A stretch of DNA of 64,000 nt from Doryteuthis pealeii (Eukaryota > Mollusca > Cephalopoda > Myopsida > Loliginidae), in contig CM042138.1 of NCBI GenBank assembly GCA_023376005.1, forward strand, positions 93,551,046 to 93,615,045. The letters run 5' to 3'. Both the position numbers and the translations under genes were made by a program. Below, in pieces: positions 23,800 through 38,430 of the stretch (position 1 is the first letter of the stretch; each line of letters begins with the position of its first letter). The notes under the pieces were generated by a model, which saw only the letters and a program-made list of their open reading frames with translations, made no database searches and was not told where the DNA came from.

Positions 23800-24530
23800 C
23801 ATGAATAGATATAAATGATATATGAAAATGAATATTTGAAATTTACGATCCTCCAGTACAAAATAGCATAAAAAGCTAGACATAATTGAATAATTCTTAC
23901 TTAGAATACATAATAAAAATAAAAGAGTTGGTTAAATCACTAAAATGAATATATTTTCTTATTCCGTCACCCAGAAAACATTTCATTTGAAATATTACAC
24001 CACTGTAACTCCTAAAATTGTAAATTTTCTTTGAAAAAATAACAGTTTCCAGCCGCCATTTTGAAAATCGTTACGGAACCAACCTAGATTTACGTCATAT
24101 TCCAAAAAATCATCGAATTCGTAATCAGCAGCGAAAATTGCGATAAAAAAGATTTGTTCTAAAAATTCGACATCCATTTGCCCACCCCTACTATTATCTA
24201 AGTAAACTTAGATTTTGGGTTTTCCACATATCCACATCTCATTATTTTACATATTTGATTGTTCCCCAAACGTTAACTGAAAATGAAATAAAAGAAAGCT
24301 AAAAATGAAATGAGAGAATATTTCGTAAAATCTTTATGAAAGAAACTATTGCAAATGTTTTATATATTTTATATCATTATATTATATTGTCATATTTCTA
24401 TTAATACAACGAGAGTACATTACTATTTGTGAGCATTTCAAACCAAAAAAAGGTTTATCAAAAACAAATAAATTTGTACAATAACGTATCATATCTGAGA
24501 GGTCCATTATAATATACATTACGCCCTGTC
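23800..24530. other. No gene or known repeat seen
   Basis: AT-rich. Short ORFs lack domains or exon signals. The same holds for 17120-17510, 17770-18300, 25230-25700, 26860-27260, 28340-28860, 31270-31700, 37560-37910, 38000-38430, 39100-39780, 40620-41040 and 61010-61480. Confidence 0.5.
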
Positions 24531-24639
24531 GGCTGTGACAGTACAATACACTAACTGCACGTCTGCAGAGTGGTAAATCGATCCAATGGGGGGCCACCTG
24601 TTGGTCGTAGGTGGCGACCCGTGATTCTTAATGATGGAG

Positions 24640-25230
24640 CCCTGTTGGCTGAGCAGTCCATGACATGCAACACACCACTTTGGCCATTACTTACAATAGG
24701 GCGACCAGAAGAGCCCCCTCTGGTCAATCAGCTGGTCACGTCAACCCCTAGCAACTATATGATTGTCCCAACTCTATTGCCCTTTTGGACAGTCCCAACC
24801 CTTTTTATCATATATGTGCTAGAAGGTGATGGTTGAGGGTATTAATGTCCTGGGCATACGTTAAATTCTATCTGATCGTGAAGTCCCAATTCTAGAGCTC
24901 TGGGGAATGTAGAGTACTCCTTCATCACCATTAATCGCAGGTCAAATCTGACCCGGAGTGGTAGTATATGTTAGGGTTAAATATATAGGTTAATAAAAAA
25001 AATGCGTTTAAAAAATTGAGCTTTAGAACAAAATTCTTCAGCATAAAGTAAACCAACGAGTGTTGACATGCCGTAAAATCCAACCAATTAAATCAAATCA
25101 AACAAAACATAGTGCAATAAAAATACAATGAAACATTGAAAACATTGTTATGTTTGTAATCAAAAGAATCGGCATTAAATAGTCCATAAGGAGTTGCTAT
25201 ACCGTTAAGCAAATAAACCAAACCAAACGT
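24640..25230 (-). mobile_element. Dispersed repeat R1, minus strand
   Basis: A family defined on the plus strand by TTGGTTGG-ATTTTACGGCATGTCAACCC, TTATGCCGAAGACG, GTACTCCACA-TCCCCAGAGC and AGGTGCTAGGGCTTGACGTG. This copy is one of the longest. Class unknown; probably a SINE or LINE-derived repeat. Confidence 0.6.
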
Positions 25231-25707
25231 ATCCTTTTTGTTCTATTCATTGTTGTCTGTCTGTTGACTGGGAAATTGTTTTATTTTCAATTATGATTTG
25301 TCCAAATGGACACGAAGAAAAATGTTTTTGTTTTTTGGTTGTTTTTTTGTTTGTTTTTTGTTTTTTCAAAAATAAAATAAAAATAGAAATAACACAAAAG
25401 ATAATTATGTTAAACTTGTTTTTGTTTTTTTTTTCATCAAGTTTTCCTTAATTTTTCCAGTTGCTATGCAAGAATATTAAAGATATTTACTTCTAATCAA
25501 TTTCACCCCATTCCATCTCTACTCCTTTCTGGCTATAACCTGAAAACTGTCTAGTTACTTGCTGATTGTTTTATTATCATTGTTTTATTCTCCATTGTAA
25601 ATTAAAACCAATGTTTAATAAGTCATTGAGATTAATGACCGCCTACGATTGTCCTTGTTCAGATAAAATATAAAAAGAATTTTCCGCGTATTACTCAATA
25701 TCAAAGT

Positions 25708-25990
25708 TGGTTGGTTGGTTGGGTTTTACGGTATTTCAACCCTTGTTGGGTTCTTCTATGTCGAAGATGTTTTGTTTTATTTATTCTTGATGGGTATTCA
25801 ATATCTTTTAAAACTAAAATTTTATCAACTCATTTTTCTTTTTAACCATAAAAGGTACTACCGCTCCGGGTCAGAGTGAATCTGGAAGTAATGGTGATGA
25901 AGGGATACTCCACAATCCCCAGAGTTCCAGGATTGGAACTTCACCATCAGATAAAATTTAATGTCATTAGGACACTAAGACGCTCAGCCA
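25708..25990 (+). mobile_element. Dispersed repeat R1, plus strand
   Basis: Starts TTGGTTGGTTGGGTTTTACGG and runs to the CACCATCAGATA block. Confidence 0.6.
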
Positions 25991-26124
25991 CTGCCTTCTA
26001 TTGATTATATTTTCTGTGTAGCATGTCCTTTTCTTCTCTTTCTTTCTGTATGATGAAACGTAATGGCCCATTATTTAACTGAGGTGACGACACTCATAAG
26101 AAATAAGAATTCGGCGGATAAGCA

Positions 26125-26860
26125 ACACCACATAATCAGGAGTTACATGTTTGCATTTCATCTTGGATGATTTGGATGGTCTCATTTTGAACCTGAGGGT
26201 ATTGCAAGATGATAACGGTCGAACAATTAAGGAATCTGAGTATTAATGTATAGATTCATCTTGGATTATGTGGATGTTCTCATTTTTATTCAGAGGGTGT
26301 TGCAAGATGATAACGGTCGAACAATTAAGAAACATTAGTATTAATATATAGATTTATCTTGGATTGTGTTGGACCATTCTGCAATTTTTGGCACAGTCGA
26401 TACGAAAGAATTGGTGCACAAGGAATGCCACAAACCAAATCTACGACTGACCTCAGGAATGTTGAATTCAGAGTTTTCCTTCTCCTAGACTGGTTACCTA
26501 CTTAAGGTTAAAGTGCCCAGTCTGCCCTACTATAGCTGGAGGGAGAATATATGGATTCATGCCTTTCTCAAGGGTATTAGAGCTATTTGAAGTGCAATCA
26601 GCCTTGTCTATGATTTGAACTCGGGTCGACAAGTCCATTTCCCACGACTCTAACCATTATGCCATGCGCCTCTATAAGCCTTCACCACTATAAAAAAACA
26701 CTGTGTTGGTTGTTCACTGAATGAACACTCATGCGTCGAAAATCGATGAGAGAGTCCATTTTTTATGTTGGATTATTTGGATGGTCTCATTTTTAACCAG
26801 AGGGTGTTGCAAGATGATAACGGTCGAACAATTAAGGAACGTGAGTATTAATATACAGAT
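26125..26860 (+). mobile_element. Dispersed repeat R3 with a SINE B
   Basis: The block GGGTGTTGCAAGATGATAACGGTCG-ACAATTAAG occurs three times here (about 26200, 26290, 26810). SINE B lies at 26450-26680. Other R3 copies: about 1010-1140, 33170-33280, 50290-50480 (minus) and 59790-59965 (minus). Confidence 0.5.
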
Positions 26861-27264
26861 TATTACTTGAACAGTCTAACACATTTGAAGGTCAAAAACA
26901 TCAATGATTTCGAGAATATCTGTAGAGGTGCAGACGGCGTATTATCGAGTCTTAGGCGACAGAGGGTTAATTTCTCTGATACAGCATAAAAATAGTGATT
27001 GATTACCTTGTTTCTTTTTTTTTTCAGTTATCGTTGTGTTTCCCGGGTAAAATGCAATGCGTCATACTGTGGAGAGAACATTGGAAACCATTAGTCAATT
27101 TGGTTAGGAACAGCTGGAATCTCCTCCTTACAAACTACATCCGGCCTTCTCTGATTTTCACTTGTTTCGCCCCCTCAAATAATTAGAACAAAGTTTTCAA
27201 GCGATCATGAAGTGGATAGAACAGTGAACAAATTTCCAAAAGTTCAGTCCAAATATTTATATGC

Positions 27265-27322
<58 letters not shown>

Positions 27323-27791
27323 GTGTGTGTGTGTGTGTGTGTGTGTGTGTAAGTTGAAAAATGGAAGTGAACATCAAATATTTAAATATCTTGATATTTC
27401 AAATGTATCAAATATTTGATATTTCTAATTTCAAATATCAAATATCTTGCCCTGATGACGGCCGTTCTTCTGTATACTTAAAATATATTTTTAGTTTTTT
27501 CTATTATTGCTATTTAATCTTATTTTGGATTTAAAATAATAATAAATAGCATACAATGTGTACAAGGTCAATCTCTGGGTTGAAACACGCGTCGGCACTT
27601 CAATCACTTGAGAACTCATATCCGTATATTAACAGACGAGTCTTGTTTTAAGGTAACCGTGAAATTCAATTAAAGTCCCTTACAGAGAGCACTACCGAGT
27701 TTTGGAAACATATAATAGTTATTCACAGACACCGTGTTTTGACGTTTTACGCCTCATCAATAAGGCTAAACTTAGCAACAACTTCTAGCCG

Positions 27792-27822
<31 letters not shown>

Positions 27823-27830
<8 letters not shown>

Positions 27831-28340
27831 TTTTGCTTGAAGGCAATTACAATGCATGTATCGCATAAAATTCGATACTTTTTTTATTTATAGAAAATGA
27901 ACTTGACAAGTGTAATCCCGGCAAAGGATCGCTCGGTGTGTAGAACATCGTACAGACAGTTTCGACTTTATTAAGTCTCATCAGCGATATATACTAACGA
28001 CTTCCCTCCGATAGAAATCGAAACCGGGACCTCGGCAGGTATAGTCAAAGACCATATTGCCTCGGCCACAGTACACAGCCAACAATCCCTGCGAAATTAA
28101 CCTTGCCAATGATACTCAAACGCCTCTACCATAATAGGTAATGGTACGTTGATTGAATAATAACAACAAACCAGGCCTTATGCTCTTCGGCGAAGTCAAT
28201 AAGATTTTGGGATGTTTGTTTTTTAGAAGCATTGTTGAACAAAGTATATATTATATTTTTGCTTGAAGGCAATTACAATGCATGTATCGCATAAAATTTG
28301 ATACTTTTTTTATTTATAGAAAATGAACTTGACAATCCCG
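27823..28340 (-). mobile_element. Penelope-like or retrozyme-like fragment with direct repeats
   Basis: 27823-27919 is repeated at 28246-28337 almost exactly (GCTTGAAGGCAATTACAATGC and CGCATAAAATTYGATAC). The unit spacing is about 423 bp and a hammerhead motif lies between. A tandem, partial second copy like this is typical of Penelope-like pseudo-LTRs and of retrozymes. No reverse transcriptase ORF is present. Confidence 0.5.
27946..27991 (-). ncRNA. Hammerhead ribozyme motif
   Basis: Minus strand: ATCG, CTGATGA, stem II GACTT/AAGTC, GAAA, short stem III (AC..GT), GTA cleavage triplet, then CGAT closing stem I. All core bases are intact. Confidence 0.65.
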
Positions 28341-28876
28341 GTATATATCGTAAAATAAATTTGGTTGTTTTTAGAAACATGAAAGAAATGAGTGAAATAA
28401 ATCAAGTGGGTTGAATATTATGTTCTCTGATCCACTTAATTTCTAATATTTCGTGGAAATACATCACTCTTCTTGGGTGGTAGACAGACTGGTTCTTCTT
28501 GTCTCTGGTCTTTTTTAGATCAGGCGGTGCTCTTGCCTGGTCCTGTCTTTGATGTATTCTGTGCTGTCTGCCCCCTACTTTCTATTTATTCCATGGCTGG
28601 GTTTGAAATGACTGGAGTGGTGGGGATGCGTGTCTGTGGGTTGTGAGTTGCTTTATGCATGTAAGCATTTAAATTCCCTAGATTATAAAATAAATAAATG
28701 CACTGGGTTTTTAGAAGCATGAAAAAATAGTCTTACTAAGATTTTTCGAGTCTACCATAGATTCGTGCTTAAAAAGAAACAATACATTTATTATTTTTTA
28801 TAACCTTTTTCACTAAAACTTTATCAAATTTTATCAAATACATGAAGAATGCGTGAAACCTTTAACATTTAAAAAA

Positions 28877-29004
<128 letters not shown>

Positions 29005-29282
29005 GTCACACAATTTCGAAACAAGAATAATGGCTAAACAACGCCAAATCCTTTCACATCATTTTTTTCTCACATTTACTGGATTTCACTTTCCCCAACA
29101 CAGTCTTTATACTTTGATAAAGGGTGAAAGTTTACCCGAAATATCAGAATAAATCGAACCAGGGACAGAACAACAGCTGGATGCTGAATTTCTGTTTTTT
29201 GTTCTGTTTTTATTTTCTCACTTGTTCATTTCCATGCTTCATAATAACCAAAAAAATGTTCACAAAGTTTATACACAATCAA

Positions 29283-29332
<50 letters not shown>

Positions 29333-29649
29333 TGCACTCCGACACCTGTCAGAGGCGTGTTTACATATATATGCAACTTTCTATTGTCTATCAGATGCAG
29401 CACTAAACTAACGGTTAATGCACTGACGAACCTTGATTTTCCAAATCGGGAACCAAAAATAAAGTTGAATCTCACGGTTAGACTCACGCCCCCTTTTGTC
29501 TTGAAAAAGCTTTGTTTTCCATAGCAACTGTTTTATTAGTTAAAGTCACAGAGCACACTAGGCTAAACCACTTCCTATGACTCATCGCTAACATTACCTC
29601 CCGCCATCACGGTGATCATTATCATTATTATTACCATTATTTCACTCCT

Positions 29650-30647
29650 CCCTAGTTTTTCACACCAGCGTTAGCTGATGGTATTTCCCTGGAGTCTGGG
29701 GGACAACAAGTCTTCTCAGGTCTCCAGGACTCTTCTGAGTATTCTAGCCGATTGCAGTAATGCAGTAGTCGGGATATTATTATTATTATTATTATTATTA
29801 TTAGCAAGAATATGCGCACTCCCCGGGCGTAAGTATTTAAGTTTTAATGTAATGAAATATATTAGACAAGAAAAACTAACGAAATTTATTCCAATAATAT
29901 TTTAATTGGTTTCTATATAAAATCGTAAGAGAATAAAGCAATAATCTTGGGGATCAATAACACCAAGTAATTATTTATTAAACCCGGTTTTTTAAACCTG
30001 TATGCAAATTAAGCACACCATATTATGTAAACCTTTATTTCTCTAAGTATGAGTCTAACTTTTCTTTTTTTTTTTTTTTTTTTTTGGGGGGGGGGGGTTC
30101 CACCTTCACTCTGTGATCCTCAGGTACGGCAAAATCCACAAGATGGCAACATTTCTTCTTGTAAATTAATACTGTCTAGTCTTCTAACCGAGATTAGGTG
30201 ATCCGTCTGTATCTCAAGGTCTCAAAGGATACTACGCATCTCATTCTCTAAGACAGATTCCAGGTTATTATCATTATTTCACTCCATTCGAGTTTTTCAC
30301 ACCTGCAGAAGCCGGTGGTTCACTGCAGGCTGAGTGACAGCAAGTCTCCTCAGGTCTCCAGGACTCTTCTGAGTATTCCAGTTGATCTCAATAATGATGT
30401 AGTCTTGATGGTCTCGATTCTTCCTCTGATGTTTAATTCATCCAGACTCCTTTCCAACCCCTTGGGGATTGTTCCAAGGGCCCCTATTACAATTGGTACT
30501 ACCTTCACCCTCATGTTCCACAGTTTTCTCAGTTCTCTGGAAAGGTCCAAGTATTTGTCGATCTTTTCGCTCTCTTTCATTTTTATTCTGTGATCGACCG
30601 GGACGGCAAAGTCCACGAGATGACAAGTCTTCCTCTTCTTGTCAATC

Positions 30648-30718
<71 letters not shown>

Positions 30719-30915
30719 CACACAAGGAAAGTTTTACACAGCCGCCTAAGTTGTTAGTTTACAACAGGCTGAGTGACAGCAAGTCTCCAGGACTCTTCTG
30801 AGTATTTTATCCGATTTTATCAATTTCGAACTCATCCAGACTCATTTTCAATCGCTTGGGACTTCTCCAAGGGTACCAATTTCAATTAGTACAACTTTTT
30901 CCTTCATGTTCCACG

Positions 30916-30956
<41 letters not shown>

Positions 30957-31061
30957 GAGTTTATATGGTCTTTCACTGGAGTCTGGGGGACAACAAGTCT
31001 TCTCAGGTCTCCAGGACTCTTCTGAGTATTCTAGCCGATTGCAGCAATGCAGTAGTCGGGA

Positions 31062-31110
<49 letters not shown>

Positions 31111-31265
31111 AAGAATATGCGCACTCCGCCGGGCGTAAGTCTCATCGGGTGTCCAGGACTCTTCTGAGTATTCCAGCCGATTGCAGCCATGCAGTTGTCT
31201 GGATGGTCTCAATTCTTCCTGTGATTTCCAGTTCCTCAAGTCTTTTTTCCAAGCTTTTTGGGGCC
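29650..31265 (-). mobile_element. Mosaic of LINE 3' ends and (TTA)n tails
   Basis: At least six LINE 3' fragments in the same orientation, separated by (TTA)n at about 29776-29803, 30648-30717, 30916-30955 and 31061-31108. The best preserved (30290-30650) encodes HLVDFAVPVDHRIKMKESEK and LWNMRVKVVPIVIGALGTIP on the minus strand. Helitron pieces sit at 29800-30050 and 31108-31137. ORFs with poly-Asn or poly-Ile here are the (TTA)n tracts. Confidence 0.6.
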
Positions 31266-31724
31266 AAATTGCAGTCTTAATTGTGTTTTTGTTTTTATTT
31301 TGTTAGATGAAAACTTTTAGTGATTATTATTAATAACTTTGACGTTTACTTTCTTTCATATTCTTTCTTTTTCACAACTTCATAGAAATAAACATTAAAG
31401 AAAATTCCAATTTTTATTTTTGATTTTCTCAGTGTTGAAAGGAATTTTATTTATATTTGACAATAAAATCTCTTCAAAGTGTTAATTATATTGACGTGTA
31501 ATTTCTTTCATATTCTTTTTCATCGCAACTCATAAAAATGCAATATGGAGATTTCACAAGTGGATTGTTTGTTCGTTCATTGAAGATTACTGGTGACTGA
31601 CTTTGAATCGAACAGAGATTAAGTAGTTAAATACACAAATTATATTAGCAATTATGAATTGTATTTATATAGACAATAAAATCTCGTCTGAGTGCTAAAT
31701 ATATAAACGTATGTTTTCGTTCAT

Positions 31725-32105
31725 GATGAGAGAGAAGGGAGGGAGAGAGCGGGGGAGAGATGGGGAAGGGAGAAAAGAAAGAGAATAACAAAGATAGAAG
31801 AATAAGAGAAATAAATATCTAAAAACAAAAAGAAATAAAAAAGAAATAGGAAATAAAAGTGAAAATGAGAGAGAGAAAGAGAGAGAGAAGAGAAGAGAAA
31901 GAGAAAACAATAAAAGGAGAAAAAAGTAAAAAAGGAGAAAAAAGAGAGCAAGAAAGAATCAATGAAAACAAAAGAGAGTTCAGAATAAAAAAAGAGAGAC
32001 TTGCAGACAGAAAGAAAGATGTTGAAAAAGAGCATATAATTAAAAAGAAAAAAAATCGAAAGAAAGAAAGAAAATAGAAAGACAAAAAGAAAAAATAAAT
32101 AAATA

Positions 32106-32136
<31 letters not shown>

Positions 32137-32470
32137 GAAAACAAATCAGAATAAATAAATAAAGAAAAATAGAATAAAAGAAAGAAAGAAAGATGTAGAA
32201 AAGGAGAATATAATTAAAAAGAAAAAATCAAAATAAAGAATGAAAAAAGAAAGACAAAAAGAAAGAAAGAAAGAAAAATAGAATAAATGAAAGAAAGAAA
32301 GAAAGAAAGAAAGAAAGAAGGAAGGAAAGAAATATCAGAATAAAGAAAGAAAGAAAGAAAGAAAGGAAAAATCAGAAGAAAGAGGGAAAGAAAGAAATCA
32401 AGAAATCAAGAACAAAAAGAAAGAAAGAAAAAAGGAGGAAAGAAAAAAAGGGGAATAAAGACAGAAAACC
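31725..32470 (+). repeat. Purine-rich GA/AAAG low-complexity block
   Basis: Runs of GAGAGAG and (AAAG)n over about 750 bp. ORFs here are low-complexity artefacts. Confidence 0.8.
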
Positions 32471-32492
32471 CATAAAAATACAAATCATTTTT

Positions 32493-32912
32493 GGTTATTT
32501 CCTAGTTGAGTAACATGATATTACAGAATGACCTAGAAAAAACAGAACCCAAATCATTTATTTATTTTCCATTTAACTAAACCTAAACCCCAACCCTAAC
32601 CCTAACCCTAACCCTAAACCCTAACACTAACCCTTGTTGAACTTAAACTTTTTTTAAAAAATTAAAATTAAAATTAACAGTTTTATTATAAAATTTGTGG
32701 GTTCTGTTTTTTCTGGGTCAGCCTGTAATATTATGTTACTTAACTAGGGGGATTAGGGTTACGGTTCGGGTTTAGGGTTAGGGTTAGGGATAGGGTTTAG
32801 GGTTAGGGTTAGGGCTGGGATTTAGGGTTAGTTAAATGGAAAAATAAATAATTTGGGTTCTATTTTTTCTGGGTCCTCCTGTAATATCATGTTACTCAAC
32901 TAGGAAATAACC
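32493..32912. mobile_element. Foldback element with TTAGGG-like core
   Basis: Inverted ends of about 60 bp start GGTTATTTCCTAGTTGAG and include ACATGATATTACAG and AAAAAACAGAACCCA. Inside are a CCCTAA array (about 32585-32632) and, facing it, a TTAGGG array (about 32748-32830). The target duplication is not clear in the T-rich flanks. Confidence 0.68.
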
Positions 32913-33723
32913 TAATTTTTTTTCTTAAGTTTTAAAAATCGCTAAAGTGTGATAGAAATTCAATAACTTGATTGTTTGTTTATTTATAAACCTTGCTGAA
33001 GATTACTGATCTTGATTATGCAGTTAAAAAGAACAAGTTATATTGCCAACATTTCATTTCTCAAACAAAAATCTACCGGTGCATATAAACCGAGGTGTAC
33101 GTTGGCAAAACTCGATATAATCCAGTTTAGCTGCTAGCGTTGAATCAGATGTATAGCATGTTCTTTTTCTTCCCTTTCTGTCTTTATGATAAAAATGGAA
33201 TGGTCCATTATTTAGCTAGAGGGTGTACAAGATGATAACGGCCATACAATTAACTAACACGAGTATTATTTGAATTCATTACAAAGACATTTGTCTTTGG
33301 AATTGGTTAAAATTCTTGGAAGTCTTCATAAAGTCAAAGTCATCGAGATTGTAAGAAAGAGGTAGGATGATTTTTGTAACCACAAAATATTGTGTATTAT
33401 TTGGATTTTGAGGACTATTGTCCTCATCTTGGGAGTTATCATAGTTCTAAGTGACAATCATCTGTAGATTGCAGGTTCAATCGTGACCAAGGGTGATAAT
33501 AACGTAGAATATTTAGCATATCTTAACACTTGATGATGCTTCAGTCATGGTAAAGTTTGTTTTTATCTTCTTTTTTTTTAAATTTTATATGTATTTTTCT
33601 AATTTGTTGCTATTATTTTCACCAAAAATAATATTCATTTAAATGTTCTATTTTTCCTTCGCGCGTGTCTGGTGAATCTTTTCATTTGTTTTTTTAATAA
33701 GACAATTTTAATCTTAGTACATT

Positions 33724-33975
33724 TCGGGTTAGCTCAGTCGGTAGAGCGTTCTGCTAGAAACTACAAAGTTCCTAGTTCGATACCCGCCCTCGACAACTCA
33801 GCGTATGAGTAGCACAGTGATCTGTGCGGTAAAGTAAGGGGCTGATTGTAGGTGTGGCGCTCCACCCCAGACGCTAAAATAATCTCCTTGGTCTAGCGCT
33901 AGTGAAAAGGGGATAGACTCCCTCGCTGCATGGCTTATACCGACATTAGTCCGCCCCGACGACTTTACTTTACTT
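33724..33975 (+). mobile_element. SINE A (tRNA-headed)
   Basis: GGGTTAGCTCAGTCGGTAGAG head, B-box CCTAGTTCGATACCC, body ending GACTTTACTTTACTTAC. Confidence 0.75.
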
Positions 33976-34044
33976 ACATTTATCAGCGTTTTTGTTTCTT
34001 TGCTATTTTCTAATTTGACTACAATTTCATTACGAGACAACAAT

Positions 34045-34596
34045 TTACCGACCTCTCCGCTTGAGCAGGATGTGACACTTGATCAATTTCTGGAGCAGAT
34101 TTTAACAGGTTTGAATTCAGAGTTTTCCTTCTCCTAGACTGGTTGCCTAACCAAGGTTAAAGAGCCAGACCACCTGACAATTTACCCATAGCTAGAGTGA
34201 GAATAGTTGGATGCATACACTTCCCAAGTTATCTGTGCTATACGAAAAGTAAATGGAGGTGTGTGGTGTAATGGTTAGAGTCGTAGGAAATGGATTCGTT
34301 GACCCAAGTTCAAATCGTGGACGAGGTTCTTTGCATTTCAAGGTATGCATTAAACTGCTCTACCTCGAGCTATGGGTAAATAGTAGGGCAGACTGGTAAC
34401 CAGTCTAGGAAAAAACAATCCAGACCTGTCAATATCCGCTCAAGAAATTGACCATGTGTCACATCCTGCTCGTGCGGATGGGTTGATAAATATATATGTA
34501 TGAAATGCAGCCTGCCTTATCCCGTATTTGAACTTGGACCAACGAGTCCATTTCCTAAACCGATAACCATTACACCACTTAAATCTATTTTTTCTT
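34045..34596 (-). mobile_element. SINE B (minus) split by SINE B (plus)
   Basis: 34045-34250 and 34496-34596 form one minus-strand SINE B. Between them, 34254-34495 is a complete plus-strand copy starting GGTGTGTGGTGTAATGGTTA with B-box AGTTCAAATCGTGG. SINE B is a second tRNA-headed family. Confidence 0.65.
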
Positions 34597-35848
34597 ATAA
34601 CACACATGTGTTTAAATAGATAAAGCTACTGTCACCTCCGATGAATTTTCACGTGAAAAAGAAGTGAAAGCAGATCAAGCCTTAAAACGTATTTTTCCAA
34701 AAACATCTTGCTTCTAGAATTGTAAAGAAATCCCAACGTTCCATTACTTCAAGGAATTTTTGATCTTTCGGGAAGTGGTGCTTTCAACTGCACTTGAGTG
34801 TTGGTTGGTTGGATTTTACGGCATGTCAACACTTGTTGGGTTATTTCATGTCAAAGACGTTTTCGTTTTATTCATTCTTGTTGGGTATTCATTTTGAATA
34901 ATATTTTTTTTAAATATCAAAATTTTGCAATAAAAGATGTTACGATAAAGATGTACCAAAAACATTATTGTGTAACAATGTACAAAATGGCTTTGACATG
35001 CAAGTTGGTTGGCTGGTTGGTATTTTACGGCATGTCAACTCTTGGGTTATATTATGCCTAAGGCGTTCTTGTTTGTTTGTTGTTTGTTTGTTTATTGATT
35101 TTAACGGCATATCAACCCGTCTGGGGTTATGTCATGCCTAACGGTTAGGAAGTTCTACATATCGTGTATCTATATTCATACTTTTTTGTAATTGGTTTTA
35201 ACAATGTCTTGGCATTATTGGGGATTATGTTGTATGGTATTGATTTGTTTCATGTCTATATTCTATGGTATAATTTTATTTCCCTAAAAAAAAGAGAGAA
35301 TATCCTCCATGTTGACATTTTCAAACAGATCTTTCATATTGTTTGTTTTAGAATAACGGTTTCTGATTGTTATATTGATTCTTGTTGGGTATTAACAAAT
35401 TTTAAAAACATTTATACATACATTTTAAACTCATTTTTATCTATTTAACTAACAGGTACTACTATTCCTGTCCGAGTTGACCTAGGAATAACGACAATGA
35501 ACGAGTACTCCACACAATTTACCAGAGCTCCAGAATTGGAACCTCTCTAGTAGATGTAGATTAACATCACACCAGGACAATTCAGCGTGACTTGACCGTG
35601 GACGTATAATCTAAAGATATTTAAAGAATTTTGAAAAATAATCTGCAGATAATCCATTCAAGGATTAAAGATTAGATATTTATTTTGATCGAGCCAATAA
35701 AATTTGTCTAATTCTAATATTTTTATATTAAAGCTCTAATTGCCACCTTATCTTATACCTTTTACTCAAATTATATGCATACTGACTTTTAATCGATTTA
35801 TCGGCTGTTATCTTTTGTAAAAAAGCACCCGTTGAAAGGGCCCTTAAG

Positions 35849-35849
<1 letters not shown>

Positions 35850-35926
<77 letters not shown>
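35850..35926 (+). repeat. (CT)n microsatellite
   Basis: An uninterrupted CT run of about 76 bp. Confidence 0.9.
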
Positions 35927-35929
<3 letters not shown>

Positions 35930-36179
35930 ATTTGGTGTTTTGATTTTGGTTTGGTTGTTTTGTTTTACGGCACATCAAACCCATTCGGGTTCATCAATGC
36001 CGAATCGAGTCATTTTGATATCTCGGTTTTGTACAGTACCTACTGTCGGTTAAATGGTCACCTATCTTAGAGTTGAACCGGCTCATCACTCCTTAACTTT
36101 GGTGATCTAGCGTGAATCAGTGCCTTCAACATGACTTGACCGTAATGAATCAGTGCCTTCAACATGACTTGACCGTAAG

Positions 36180-37560
<1,381 letters not shown>

Positions 37561-37909
37561 ATCATTTTTATAAGCCAAGCAGTGCTGTCACAAAAACAAA
37601 ACATGATTTTTATTCCATTATTTGAAATATTATTTTATTATACTGAAAACAAATTTATTCGGCATTTACAAAAATTGTTTTAAGATCTTTATTGCATTTC
37701 CTGGGTAAATGTGAAAGTGTATTCAATAAGGAATAATTTCTATGAATCGAGATATAAGGACATATCTATATTTCAATTCTAATAAACACAAAAACAAAAA
37801 TTGAACGAGTAAATTGAATTTTGTCATATGTAAATTAAATGTGATTGAAAAAACAGGAGAAAAAATAGTCTAAAAGAATTCGGTTTTGTCTACATTCTTC
37901 TTATAGAAT

Positions 37910-38000
<91 letters not shown>

Positions 38001-38430
38001 CTTTAGAATCAATATCTATATTGTTTTCTTGCAGTCAAAGTTTTCCATGTCTTTAACTTTAATGAAATTTCTTGCATTTCATACAGCAAAAACAAAACTC
38101 TGAAAAACTGGATTACTGATACGATATAAACATTCACCATAAAAACACTTTGGAAAATAATTTTATAATACATTTATTTCCAAGTTCCTGACAGAAGCAA
38201 TAAGCATAAAAGGATCATTCAATAAATAAAAGGAATTTTGTTGAAGAAACTAACTTTTTTTTTTCAGAATTTTTTGTCCATAAATGTAAACTCGATTTCC
38301 AATAAGATTTGCATGTAATACTAGAAGCATAGAAACTACAAACTGCAAATGGAATAGAAATAACAAAGGTTATCTGAAATAATATCTAACAAAATACAAG
38401 AGAAATATTTAACAAACAAAAAGAAATATT

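Noticed and set aside
32585..32830. Telomere or interstitial telomere fusion
   Set aside because: Arrays are short, degenerate and face each other inside a foldback element with clear inverted ends.
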